Positions 11,333-22,198 of a stretch of DNA of 64,000 nt are shown here, one piece after another. The notes under the pieces were generated by a model, which made no database searches, was not told where the DNA came from, and saw nothing but the letters and a program-made list of their open reading frames with translations. How positions within the stretch are numbered: position 1 is the stretch's first letter; every line of letters begins with the position of its first letter. The stretch is from Cryptomeria japonica. Taxonomy: Eukaryota; Streptophyta; Pinopsida; Cupressales; Cupressaceae. The DNA lies in the NCBI RefSeq assembly GCF_030272615.1, contig NC_081412.1:346276169-346340168 (forward strand), given 5' to 3'. The translations under genes and the position numbers were made by a program.

Positions 11333-12958
11333 CTAGCTGGCGCCCTCTCCTTCATTGCCTGGTGGAGGAGGAGGAGCCTGATACCCAGGATCCTGGCGTG
11401 ATGCTCGTGCTCCCTCTGATCTAGCCATATACTGTGAATAGGGTTGCACCTGCTGTGCAACAAGAACTGTGACACTATATGCCGCCACATAATATGCAGC
11501 CCTACTATTCTGGAGAAGCACCTCCTATCGAAGAGACTCTATCTCTACTCTTGACTCAACTCTCAATGCTATGATCTGACAATCACACTTGGCCCTAACC
11601 TCGACCAGTTGTCGGTCTCGCTCTGCCAGCTGAGTCTGAGCCACTGTCAACTGTGACTACAGCTCTGCAAGGCGTGCTCTCATCGACCATCTCGTGTCGA
11701 CCCCCTGCTCTCTTGTAGGCTCTCCACCACCATCTCCATCGCCATCTCCACCGGTGGCTCCACCTTGCTCATCCCGCCACTGCCGAACCTACCTCGGAGC
11801 TTCTCACTCCTCCTCTCCACCACCCAACCTTATGCCTACTCTCCCAAGGGATCCACCCTCACCCCTCTACTGTCCAACATCAGCTCACACTCCGCTGCTC
11901 CTAGCACCAAGATCACCACCAGTCCGTTGTGGAGCATTTGGTCTCTCTGCCTATCCCTGCCTATGGCCCTGTCCCTATGCCGGTGCAGGGGCATCATCCT
12001 CCACATCCTCAATATGAGGAGCATTCTCTCTTGGATCTATAAACCAAGGGAATGGATGCTGCTGAAAGTAATCCCTGTACTGGGGCAATACCCCGCATCT
12101 GCTATATCATCCAGATAATCCCACCTCAAACAGTGTAAACCTATCAGCTCCTGCATCGCTAAAGCATAGGATAGCCTAGGTGACCATCCCTGTCTCTCCT
12201 CATTGGCGTATCGAGCATACATTGTATACTCCTGAGAGATCCCCTAAGGCCGGCCGTACTGCCTCATCACTCGTGAAACGATGAATCACTCCACAACAGT
12301 CTGTGACCTCCCAATCAGTGGGCATGTAACAAAACGATCTCTCTGAACCACCCACCAGTCATCCCATGACTCCAACCCCCTGTATGGTCTTCATATGACA
12401 GCTATCAGATCATCGAGCTATCGTCACCATAAGTCTATCTTGCCCAGATGGGGCTGCGTAATATATCTGGCATACCTGTAAATAATCGACTGCCCTGGCT
12501 CTCTGCTATCATCAACTATCGGCCGACAAATGGGAAGGTGCTCCCAAGCCCACACCTGTAAAATGTACACCCCTACATTCATGCTCTATCCATCTCTGTA
12601 AACAATCTCATGCATCTCCTGATACATGTGGGCCAACAAACAAGAGCCCTAGCAAGGTCTCTGAGGGGTCTCTATCAACCTCTCCAGCATACGGCCCCAT
12701 CCACTCTTAAAACCGTGTTGCCCTCTGTCTGGCATCAAGAAGCAACCAATGAAACCTGCTAGGACACATGCCAATGGATACTCCTCACTGTACCTGCCCA
12801 TCAATATATCCCAACTCATAGAATGAGTCAAGATATCGGGATCCTTGAATACGTTCCTAAGAGCCTGTAGTCCAGGTAACAATGTAGTATCATAATCCAC
12901 CTTATCCCCAGCAAAAGGGATATGAAGGATCCTGTACACATCCTCAGGAGTGATAGTC
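11333..12958 (-). pseudogene. Antisense PMD frame of element A, 3' half
   Basis: On the minus strand, translation from 12,953 downward continues a plant mobile domain (PF10536-type). Recognisable blocks are E-D-V-Y-R-I-L-H-I-P at the insertion point, C-V-L-A-G-F-I-G-C-F-L-M-P-D-R-G near 12,770-12,723, and Y-A-L-A-M-Q-E-L near 12,160. About 1.15 kb stays in one frame despite several stops; a shift occurs before 11,521. The end is rich in Gln/Arg and looks like a coiled coil plus a Pro-rich tail ending at 11,333. The gene runs against gag-pol of the same element. Role unknown; PMD proteins are linked to silencing of transposons and to transposons themselves. Confidence 0.8.
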
Positions 12959-15867
12959 TGTGAGGCCCTACCCCGACTCATCCTGGCATTTCTATTATTT
13001 TCATTATGAGACTATTATGGATGCTTTATTTTTATGCATTATGGATTTAGAACTTATATGATTCCATGATTTGGATAGCATTGACGTATATTGATGCTTC
13101 ATTTTTATGCATTATGGATATGAAACTTTATATGTTGCTAGAATAGAATTACTTTGAGATGATGTATGTCATTATTGGATTTGCAGGACTTCATTATGAT
13201 GATAGAAATAGGATGCTTATAATATGAATGGATCAATTTTGTGGATTATGATAATTGCTTATGTGGATCAATTGGGATATATGAGATATTGATTTATTAC
13301 TGTCAATTGTATGAGTGTTTGATGTGTATTCGAATTCATGTGTTTAATAATATATTTGTGGTTATTTGGAATTACTAATGTGTAAATTGAGATGCGCAGG
13401 AAAATTACCCATGTGACCATGGAAATAATATGGAGAACCAAACCTAGACCTATGTACGTTTGTAATGCTAGGGGTTGTCTATTTGGAGAGACAACACCCC
13501 GTTTGTATTGTATTTTATTTATGAAAGTAAATGATGCATGTGTGTTAAATTGATTTTATTAATTTGTGTAATCCTACAAGAGACAAATTCCATGTGCGAT
13601 TTTTATAATGTATTTTATTGTGTCACTTGACACATGTGCTGATTAGTGTCATTGATTTTGACTTGTCTCTTGGAGGGAGTTTGTTTCTACCAAAGCCATT
13701 TCAAACATTTGAGTGTGGTCCCAAATTTTCCTTGGGTAGGGAGTCTTGGGAGTGGTCAACCTAGGTTTGACCCGTAGGTTAACTTCAGTTGGGTTTCTAA
13801 GGGGTCAAATGGACTCCTAGGGTCAGTTTTAGAGCTTTTCCAAAGGTCCAAAGGGTATACCTATGGGTTAGGGGTATTTTTAAACATGTGACTACATCCA
13901 TGTGACTATTTAGTCACCTCAAAAAGTGGTTTTTCCAAGGTGAGCGAAAATTCAACTTAGAAGGTTCCTCCTAGGATAGACAACCTTCCCTTTTGGTGTT
14001 AGACTCTCTTCCCCATCCTCTCTTACCTTTTCTCTTTCCAGTTTTAGCAACATGTAAGAGGTTGGGAAGACCAACCAATGGGAACTCTCACTTTACCCAA
14101 GGGGTTGGGAAGAGTGAGAGAGGCCTTCTTAGGCAAGGATTAGGGACTTAGTGAGTAAATCACCCACTCTCCATTGTTGGAGATCATGCAAAATTTTGAA
14201 GAATAGTTGTAGGATAGAATTTTTGGCCAAGTGTTGGTGAAGAGATTGTGTGGATTTGGGCTGCTCATCCCCAACTAAATCTATCAAACCTTTGGGCAGA
14301 TTAAGGTTGGTTCTTACTCCCTTTTGTTTATGTTGTATATGTTTGTTTGGAGAAATGCTTGTATGAGAAAAGTTGTTTATATGTATTTTGCTTTGTAGAA
14401 GAAAATGCAATTTCTTCCCTTTGTTTCTTTTTATGCTTTCTTGTATTGGGAGTGTCCAAGGCCTTCTACTCTTGGGAGAGTAGGATGGTCTTGGGGTGGA
14501 AGAAGTATGACAGCCTTGGGTGAGAGGCTCTCCTTTATGGAGAGTGATCTCAAGGGTGTTCTTTGTGACCCTTGTTGCATAGCCTTGTGTATGCGTTTGG
14601 GGTCATAAGGGGAGAAGATATGGGTTACATGCCTTTGGGGGGCATAAGGAAGAGGGAATGTATTTTTGTTGTATTTGGTTGCCATGAGGTGGCTTGAGAT
14701 GTTCCATGCTTGCAGTCTCCCCAATGGTATTTGGTCCACTTCCACCCGTGGAAAAATGAAAACAAGTTGTGGTGAAGTGTAGCTTTGGTTGGGAAAATTT
14801 TTGTTGAGTGTTTACCCCTTTGTTTGTTGTGAATGTTTGTGTGTAAGTCATCTAGTGCTTGGTTCTCCAAGCTCGGGGGTGGCTTCTAGTAAGCCTAGGT
14901 TGGGAGGTGAGCACTCTATGGTCAAGCCTTTGGTTCTATTTGCAGGTTGCTCGGGATGGGAAGGAAAAATGAAGAAATTAGTTGCTGGTTTTTACTTGAG
15001 TTGCATAAAAGATTTAAAAAAAAAAAAGAGTTGTATTTATTATTATAGCTTTGTAAAGGAAAGCCAAATGATGTATTTAGTTTCCAAAAGCAAGGAAATG
15101 TATGTATTTTATTTAAAGTTCTCTTTCAATGGAAAGAAGAAACTAGTAGGGTTTTTTAAACCCATCTGTATTGTTATCTACATTGTATTTTAAATAGGTT
15201 ATAAAGAAATGCTTTATTCTATTAATTTATTTGCAAAAATAATGTCTATTACTTTTATCAAGTTCCTATAGTTACTAAAATGATATTGGTTGTAATCTTG
15301 TCATATAGAAAAATATAAGTTCATTTTATTTCTTCGAGTTGGTCTATTGAGATAGATACAAATACAATAAATGGTTAAGTAGGTTTAATATGCCTTCCTC
15401 TAAACTGATTTAAATGTTTCCTAGGCTAATATAGTTGCTGTGATAATTTATTACTTTCTGTCATTTAATTAATTGCAGGAAAATAAATCTAATTAGTGAT
15501 AAATTTCTAAAGTTAGCATCTTAGATTTGCAAAAGAAAAATATATGAAATGGAGCTTGTTGATTATTGTTTACTTTAACAATAGTTACAGAATGCTTATA
15601 ACATAAAAAAAAAAAAAAAGGCAGAATATAAAACTCACATTTTTAGCCTATTAGAAATGAATATATCACCCATTATCATGCTGCAAATGAAATTATTAAT
15701 TCCTACATGTATAAAAAGATTAATCAGAAAGGAAACTTATAGTTTTGCTTAAAGTGTGTTTTTGAAAATATATACCTATATATATATATATATATATAAA
15801 CATTTAAATATTATATTCTAGAAGACTATATATATTTCAAAAAAAAAAATAGAGATATATATACATA

Positions 15868-15977
<110 letters not shown>

Positions 15978-16116
15978 TAATGTATTTAAAAAAAAAGTAA
16001 ATAAAAAAAAAATATAGGAAACAAAGTTTTTTTTTATGCAAAAAAATATTAACCAGCGGATTCGGTGAAGGCCGAACCCCTGTGCTTGTGCACAGAGGGC
16101 AGCGCGGCCCATGCCG

Positions 16117-16248
16117 CCACTGTGGCTACCCACAGTGGACGGCTCGGCGCCGCGACTATGGGCAACCACAGTGGTAAGGGCTCCCGGCCGCCACTGTGTT
16201 TACCCACAGTGGGCGGCGCTCGGCCACACTGTGGGAAAACACAGTGTC
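16117..16248. repeat. GC-rich stem-loop cluster in the 5' LTR, four units
   Basis: Short inverted repeats of the form CCACTGTGG / CCACAGTGG with a 4- to 6-base loop follow one another at about 16,117, 16,152, 16,191 and 16,225. They form a GC island in an otherwise AT-rich LTR. The matching 3' LTR cluster is at 25,273-25,441. Confidence 0.8.
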
Positions 16249-16416
16249 GCCCAGGGGTAACCTTGCCCGATGTTCATTGTTCCGCCTTCGCTCTTGGCCG
16301 CCGCCATCCCTCTTGGCCGCCTCCCTTCGTGACTTCCATGGCCACCACCTCCACTACCTGCACATTCACACACACACACAACACTACAACAAAAAATGAA
16401 ACACACACATACACAA

Positions 16417-16443
16417 GCCCTAACCCAATTTTCGGGTTAGGGC
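16417..16443. repeat. Telomere-like hairpin in the LTR
   Basis: GCCCTAACCC and GGGTTAGGGC form a perfect 10-bp stem around a 7-base loop. The arms resemble the plant telomere repeat. The 3' LTR copy at 25,607-25,633 has one change in the right arm. Confidence 0.85.
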
Positions 16444-17251
16444 AAAACACATAGATAAATTATATAAAAAAAAGAAACATGTGTGTAGGTTGAATAAAAA
16501 GTTAGGGTTAGATAGAGATTTTAGGTTCTTGTTTTTTTTATTTTAAAAGGAATAGAAAAGAAAAGAGGGGGAATACCCATTCAAATTTTGAATAGGGTTT
16601 TCCCCTTCCCTTTAACTTAATAATATATGTTAGTTTTTGTTTTAATAAAGGAACCTTTCATCCTTCATATATATGTGTGTGTGTGTGTGTGTGTGCGATA
16701 TATATATATATGTGGACAAATAATATCTAAATTTAGATTAATAGATTTACGTTCATATTTCATATGTATGTATAAACATTTAAATAAGATTCCTTAAATT
16801 TTAAACTCTTTGGAGATTTTTCCTTAGGGATTTATAGTTGGTTTGTAAGTCATGATGGCTCTTTAATTCGAGTTTGTTAGGCAATTTTTAATTAATGTTA
16901 ATTTTGCAAAATAGGTTTAATAATCTAAGTGTTAGGACTCATTAATTTATTTCCTAGCAATTAAAAGGCCTTTATAGATTAATTATTTCTCTTGACAATT
17001 TAATTTTGAACCTTGTTTAAATGAGTTAATTATTTATTCATTGATGGAATAATATTAACTCCTTGGGGAAACAACATCCCATTTTTAAATATAAAATAGT
17101 TTTCACCAAATCAATTTAGTTTTTAGATTAGTTCAAAACTTAGTTAAGAAAAGACTTTTTGTTGCGTTATTTAGCAAATTTAGTTTTATTAGGGTAAGTT
17201 TTTAAAAAAAAAATTATTCCGTTTGTGCCCAAATGTTTGGGCATGACATTT

Positions 17252-17267
17252 TGGTATCAGAGCAAGG
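17252..17267 (+). other. Chromovirus primer binding site (tRNA-iMet)
   Basis: TGGTATCAGAGCAAGG starts three bases after the 5' LTR and is complementary to the 3' end of plant initiator tRNA-Met, which would prime minus-strand DNA synthesis. Confidence 0.93.
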
Positions 17268-17420
17268 TTTCCAACACTAGGAACCTTTCTCCACTATGTT
17301 TCGCTTTAAATTATTTAATTAATTAAATTATATTTATTGTTATTATATTTATTTTTAATTAGTTAAATTTTTCTCCAAAAATTATTTATTTATTACATTT
17401 TATTTTATTTTCTCATAAGG

Positions 17421-18850
17421 ATGCCTCCAACTATGCGACAAGCTCGCAAATGTGGTAGAGGCCCTAGGCGTGAACACATGGCACGCGAAGAGGTCGATAG
17501 GGAGGAATCGGTTCCGGAAGTGAACCCAGAGGCTCCTCCCGAACGGCCAGTTGACCCGAACCGAGACATCTTGGTAGCTCTATAGAACCTGATTGGCATA
17601 GTCCAGGATAGGCTTCCGACAGTAGATCATCATGTTGAGAACCAGAACTCAGGGAGCCATAGAACAGTAGAACGGGAATGGAGTAGGAGTCCACCTCCTA
17701 ATCCCGTAGAGAGTCGGGCTAGGCATGAGCCCGAGTCCATTCACCTACCAGCACCACCTCCAGTAGTAGCACCAGTGTATTATGAGAGGGCACATCAGGA
17801 TCCAGGGGATCTAATCAGAGAGGTTATGCGCCTTTAGCCACCATCTTTTGGGGGATCTACCAACGGGGTAGAAGCAGAGGCATGGCTTTTGAGCCTGGAT
17901 AGGTGCTTTGCATTGCACTTCTATGAGAGCAATCTAAAGGCATGTGCAGTAGTCCACCTATTGCGAGGGACAACCTCCACATGGTGGAGACAGGAGGAAT
18001 ATAAGTGTGGCTTAGTGATTGATACTCTCACACGGGAGATTTTCACAGAGAGATTCAGGGAGAGGTTCTTATCAGAGCATTACGGAGAGCATAGGGTGGA
18101 TGAGTTCCATGACCTCTAGCAGAAGGGTCTTTCAGTGATCTAGTACGAGAACAAGTTCTTCAAACTCTTACCGTACGTAGACTACCTGAAAGATGAGAAG
18201 CTTCTCGTCAACCAATTTATCAGAGGGCTAAATGCCGGCATAACAGGACCAGTGAGGATGGCTGCTCTAGGGAGCCTTTGGGTTGCCATGGAGAAGGCTT
18301 TGATAGCAGAGGAGATTCGGGTGAGACCTCAGGACTCGAGGGATCAGTTCCAGAACCGTAACCCTACACCCCAGACTTACGGGTTTCAGAAACCCCATTG
18401 GAAGGGTAACAAAAGACACACATCGGGGTTCTCCAAACCCCCTCCTCCGCAGCAGTCACAATAGAACCAGAGGCAAAGGCCTCCACAGAGTCAGCAGGGT
18501 GTGAAGCCTAAGCAGTGGTAGTCACAGGGTCAGAGGCGAGATCAGTGATCTCAGGCTCCTTACACACCTCCGATGAGGACTCAACAGTCCTCCAGGGGTG
18601 GGTATAGTGGTTCTAGCAGAACAAGGGGACAATCTTTTTCCAGACCACAGGGCGTGCAGTTTTAGGCACGTGGCGCTTGCTTCACATGTGGAGCCATGAG
18701 ACACATGGTGAGAGAGTGTCCTCAGGGTCAGATGGCAGGCAGTCAGAGGATGGAAACATCAGAGCCGACAGTTGGGGATATGGGCAAGTCCCATAGGGTC
18801 TTCGCAGCGGTTGACAACCGCTAGGTAGAGCATCAGGCCACAATTATTGA
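17421..18850 (+). pseudogene. Chromovirus gag with CCHC knuckle
   Basis: An N-terminal basic and Pro/Glu-rich stretch precedes the gag core (about 17,830-18,240: A-E-A-W-L-L-S-L-D and T-W-W-R-Q-E). A Gln/Ser-rich linker follows. The zinc knuckle C-F-T-C-G-A-M-R-H-M-V-R-E-C is at 18,678-18,719, complete with all four ligands. Eight TAG stops and one TGA break this region while the frame is kept. Confidence 0.88.
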
Positions 18851-18859
18851 GGTTGAAGG

Positions 18860-19142
18860 TATGATCAGAGGTAGCAGTGTATCTATATAATTTGATTTAG
18901 GAGCTACTGACTCTTTTATATCTCCATTGGTTGTGGAGTGTTGTGGGCTAGTGGCAATTAGACAAGAGGTCAATTGGGAAGTGGAATTAGCTTCAGGGGC
19001 TAGAGTGTCAGTGGAATCAAAGGTTAGGGGATGTCAGCTTCAGATTGGTAATACCACCACCTTAGTAGACCTTAGAGTTACACCACTCGGATCATATGGA
19101 ATCGTACTTGGCATGGATTGACTTTATGCCCACAGAGCTAAG
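18860..19142 (+). pseudogene. Chromovirus protease with altered active site
   Basis: The conserved D-S-G-A motif reads D-L-G-A at 18,894-18,905; Ser (TCA) to Leu (TTA) is a single C-to-T step. Downstream, I-V-L-G-M-D near 19,102-19,119 is the usual fold-closing block, followed by TGA where Trp is expected. The enzyme would not be active as written. Confidence 0.85.
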
Positions 19143-20555
19143 ATGGATTGTCACCTGAAGAAGATTGAGTGTGAGGATGATCATGGTTCTCCCATAGTAA
19201 TCACTGGGATTCAGAGACCCATGTCTCTTCGTATGATCTCTGCAATGCAGCTTAAGCGGAGCATGCGAAAGGGATGCCAGTTATTTGCCATCACCATTAG
19301 TGATAAGGATGATGAAGAAGAAAAGGATCCATCTATTGACGACCATCCTATCCTTAAGGGATTTTCAGACGTATTTCCTTCAGAGTTACCTGGTATGCCG
19401 CCCCGTAGAGAGATTGATTTTCATATAGACCTTGTTCTAGGAGCCGAGCTAGTTTCAAGAGCACCATATAGGATGATGACCAATGAGCTTAATGAGCTCA
19501 AGATGCAGCTTGAGGAACTCCTAGAGAAGGGCCACATTCAGCCTAGTGTATCTCCTTGGGGTGCACCAGTCATCTTCGTGAAGAAGAAGGACGGATCTCT
19601 CCGATTATGCGTGGATTACCGACAAATGAACAAAGTAACCATCAAGAACCGATATCCTTTGCCCAAGATCGACAATTTATTCGACCAACTTCAGGGTGCC
19701 AAAGTATTTTCCAAAATTGATCTGAAGCCAGGGTACCATCAGTTGAGGATAGTGGATAGCGATATCTACAAGACCGCATTTCGCACTAGATATGGCCATT
19801 ATGAGTTCACTGTGGTTCCATTCGGTCTTACGAATGCCCCAGCTGTTTTCATGAGTCTCATGAATGGAGTATTCCACACATTCCTTGACCATTTTCTGAT
19901 TGTGTTTCTCAATGACATATTGATATATTCATGGAATGAGAAGGAGCATGAGGAGCACCCGAGACAGGTTTTGCAGTGTTTGAGGGATAATCAGTTGTAT
20001 GGCAGTTTGTCAAAGTGCTTGTTCTTTATAACAGAGGTCAAGTACCTTGGTCATGTTATATCCGGTGATGGGATCTCAATTGACCCATCAAAGATTAGAG
20101 CCATTATGGATTGGCCAGTGCCAACCAGTGTGACAGAGGTCAGGAGCTTCATGGGCTTAGCAGGTTATTATCAACGTTTTGTTGAGGGATTCTCTAGAGT
20201 CGCTCATCCTATTACTTCTCTTCAGTGTAAAGGGAAGAAATTTGAGTGGACGGAGAAGTGCGAGAAGGCCTTTCAGGAACTTAAGAAGGCACTTACTAGC
20301 GCACCTATCCTTGTAGTGCCAGATCCCTCAGCTGACTTCATGGTTTGCACAGATGCTTCCCTAGAGGGTTTAGGAGCAGTCCTTATGCAGGATGGTAGAG
20401 CTATAGCTTTTGAGTCTAGGAAACTTAAGACTCACGAGCTTAATTACCCTACTCATGACCTCGAGCTTGCAGCAATAGTGCATGCACTTGTGAGGTGGAG
20501 ACATTTCCTTTTGGGTCATCATTTTGAGCTACATTTAGACCATCAGAGCCTTTAG
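19143..20555 (+). pseudogene. Chromovirus reverse transcriptase and RNase H
   Basis: The longest uninterrupted piece (470 codons). Blocks include [33 protein letters not shown] and, at about 19,905-19,916, F-L-N-D in place of the catalytic F-x-D-D. The Asp-to-Asn change is a G-to-A step. RNase H follows (C-T-D-A-S near 20,346) and is cut by TAG at 20,553, with in-frame continuation to about 20,690 through further TAGs at 20,589 and 20,730. Confidence 0.93.
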
Positions 20556-20816
20556 TACATATTCACTCAGCCGAATCTTAATGCACGTTAGAGGAGATGG
20601 ATGGAATTCTTGCGTGAGTATGATTTTGATGTTCATTACATCAAAGGGAAAGAAAACGTAGTTGCAGATGCTTTGAGTAGGAGACATCACGAGGTATACA
20701 CCATATCTATGGGCACGGATTTGAGAGATTAGATAATGCAGCAGTTGCCAGAGGATGGATGGTATTTAGAGGTTTGCCAGGCTATACGATCTTAGGAAAC
20801 TTTAGAAGGGAAATAT

Positions 20817-22188
20817 GTGGACTATTCCTTAGAGTCCGATGGATTGTTACGCCATAGAGGGCGCATCTATGTACCTTCTTCTGGGGGATTGTGGGAGTTC
20901 ATTATCTCAGAGGCTCATAGAGCTCCTTATGCAGCACATCCCAGAGTTAAGAAGATGCATGCAAACTTGAGGCAGTTATATCATTGGCCAGGAATGCGGT
21001 AGCTTATTGCTGAGTTAGTAGCCCGATGTCTCGAGTGTTAGAGAGTCAAGGCGGAGCACCGCCATCCAGGTGGGTTGCTTCAATCTCATGCTATACCAGA
21101 GTGGAAGTGGGATACTATATCCATGGATTTCATCATTGGTCTCCCTATGTCATCTCGTCGCCATGATGCCATCTTGGTGATGGTTGACAAGTTGACCAAA
21201 GTGGCCCACTTTTCACCAGTTCGTACCACCTTCACAACACCAGCAGTAGCACAGGTGTTCTTGTGGGACATTGTCAGACTTCATGGCGTTCCATGCAAGA
21301 TCATTTCCAATAGGGATTCCCTCTTCACTTCTTCCTTTTGGAAGGCATTACAGGTAGCTATGGGCACCAAGCTCAATTTTAGTATAGCCTATCATCCAGA
21401 AAATGGATGGTCAGACAGAGAGGGTTAATCGGGTGTTAGAGGATATGCTTTGCATGTACGTCATGGATCACCAGACCAGATGGGAAGAGTACCTTCCCTT
21501 AGTGGAGTTTGCCTATAACAATGGGCATCACACATCTTTGGGGATGCCACACTATCAGGCATTATATGGCAGACCTTGTAGGACACCATTGAGTTGGGAG
21601 CACATAGAGGACAGAGTTGCTATTGGTCCTGAGTTAGTTCGGGATATGGAGCAACAGGTGGATTTGATTAGGCAACGTCTTAGAGAGGCACAAGATAGAC
21701 AGAAGAAGTATGTAGATGTGAAGAGGATAGATCGTAGCTACTTGGTTGGAGACAGAGTCTTCTTGAGAGTGTGACCGCATAAGAGTCCAATCCATTATGG
21801 AAAGGGTTCTAAGCTTGCACCTCGATTTGTAGGACCATTTGAGATCCTTGAGAGGATAGGACCATTTGCCTATCGTTTAGCATTGCCACCTAGCCTGTCG
21901 CGCATCCACGATGTGTTTCATGTTCCTGTTTTGAGGAAATATATATATGATGATTCTCATATTCTAGATTGGGATGCCTTGCAGGTGGAGTCGGACGGGC
22001 AGCTAGCTTTGGAGCCCATTCGCATTTTGGCACGCCGGACACTGGCCCTTCGAGGTCGAGAGCTGGACCAGGTTAGGTTCCAGTGGGATTGTTATGATGA
22101 GGTTACAGCTTCATGGGAGGATGCAACACGTATGAGATCACAGTACCCCCACCTTTTTGATGAACTCCAGGAGGAAGTTCATGCCTAG
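20817..22188 (+). pseudogene. Chromovirus integrase and chromodomain
   Basis: The zinc-binding half lies around 20,900-21,040 and the catalytic core from about 21,110 (M-D-F-I-I-G-L-P). The second catalytic Asp, expected in S-D-R-D, is Asn at 21,309. A one-base shift near 21,400 separates Y-H-P from the G-Q-T-E-R-V block. After a TGA at 21,772, the segment to 22,188 ends in a chromodomain-like module with W-E and Y-P-H-L-F near 22,090-22,170. This places the element in the chromoviruses, nearest Tekay/Del. A chromodomain directs insertion to heterochromatin in known families. Confidence 0.88.
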
Positions 22189-22198
22189 TGGGGGAGGG
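22188..22198 (+). other. Chromovirus polypurine tract
   Basis: GTGGGGGAGGG lies directly before the 3' LTR and overlaps the end of the gag-pol stop codon, as expected for the plus-strand primer. Confidence 0.88.

Larger units (their letters stand above)
17421..22188 (+). pseudogene. Chromovirus gag-pol, 18 premature stops and one frameshift
   Basis: From the ATG at 17,421 one frame runs to about 21,400, then a one-base shift continues it to the stop at 22,186. Domain order: gag, CCHC knuckle, protease, reverse transcriptase, RNase H, integrase, chromodomain. TAG stops are at 17583, 17835, 18117, 18141, 18462, 18519, 18663, 18822, 20553, 20589, 20730, 20793, 21000 and 21039. TGA stops are at 18546, 19119 and 21772, and one TAA is at 18888. 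Nearly all TAGs sit where related elements have Gln. Catalytic residues are also changed in three enzymes (next entries). Confidence 0.92.

Noticed and set aside
11694-12118. Plus-strand Ser/Pro-rich frames opposite the PMD gene
   Set aside because: They are antisense shadows of the minus-strand PMD tail, and composition follows that frame.
14405-15193. LTR frames present in both LTR copies, possibly a small conserved protein
   Set aside because: The frames are of different length and phase in the two LTRs, and no domain or start context supports them.
16065-16454. GC-rich plus-strand frame, possibly a captured gene
   Set aside because: It covers the stem-loop island and differs by indels between LTRs; no protein domain is seen.
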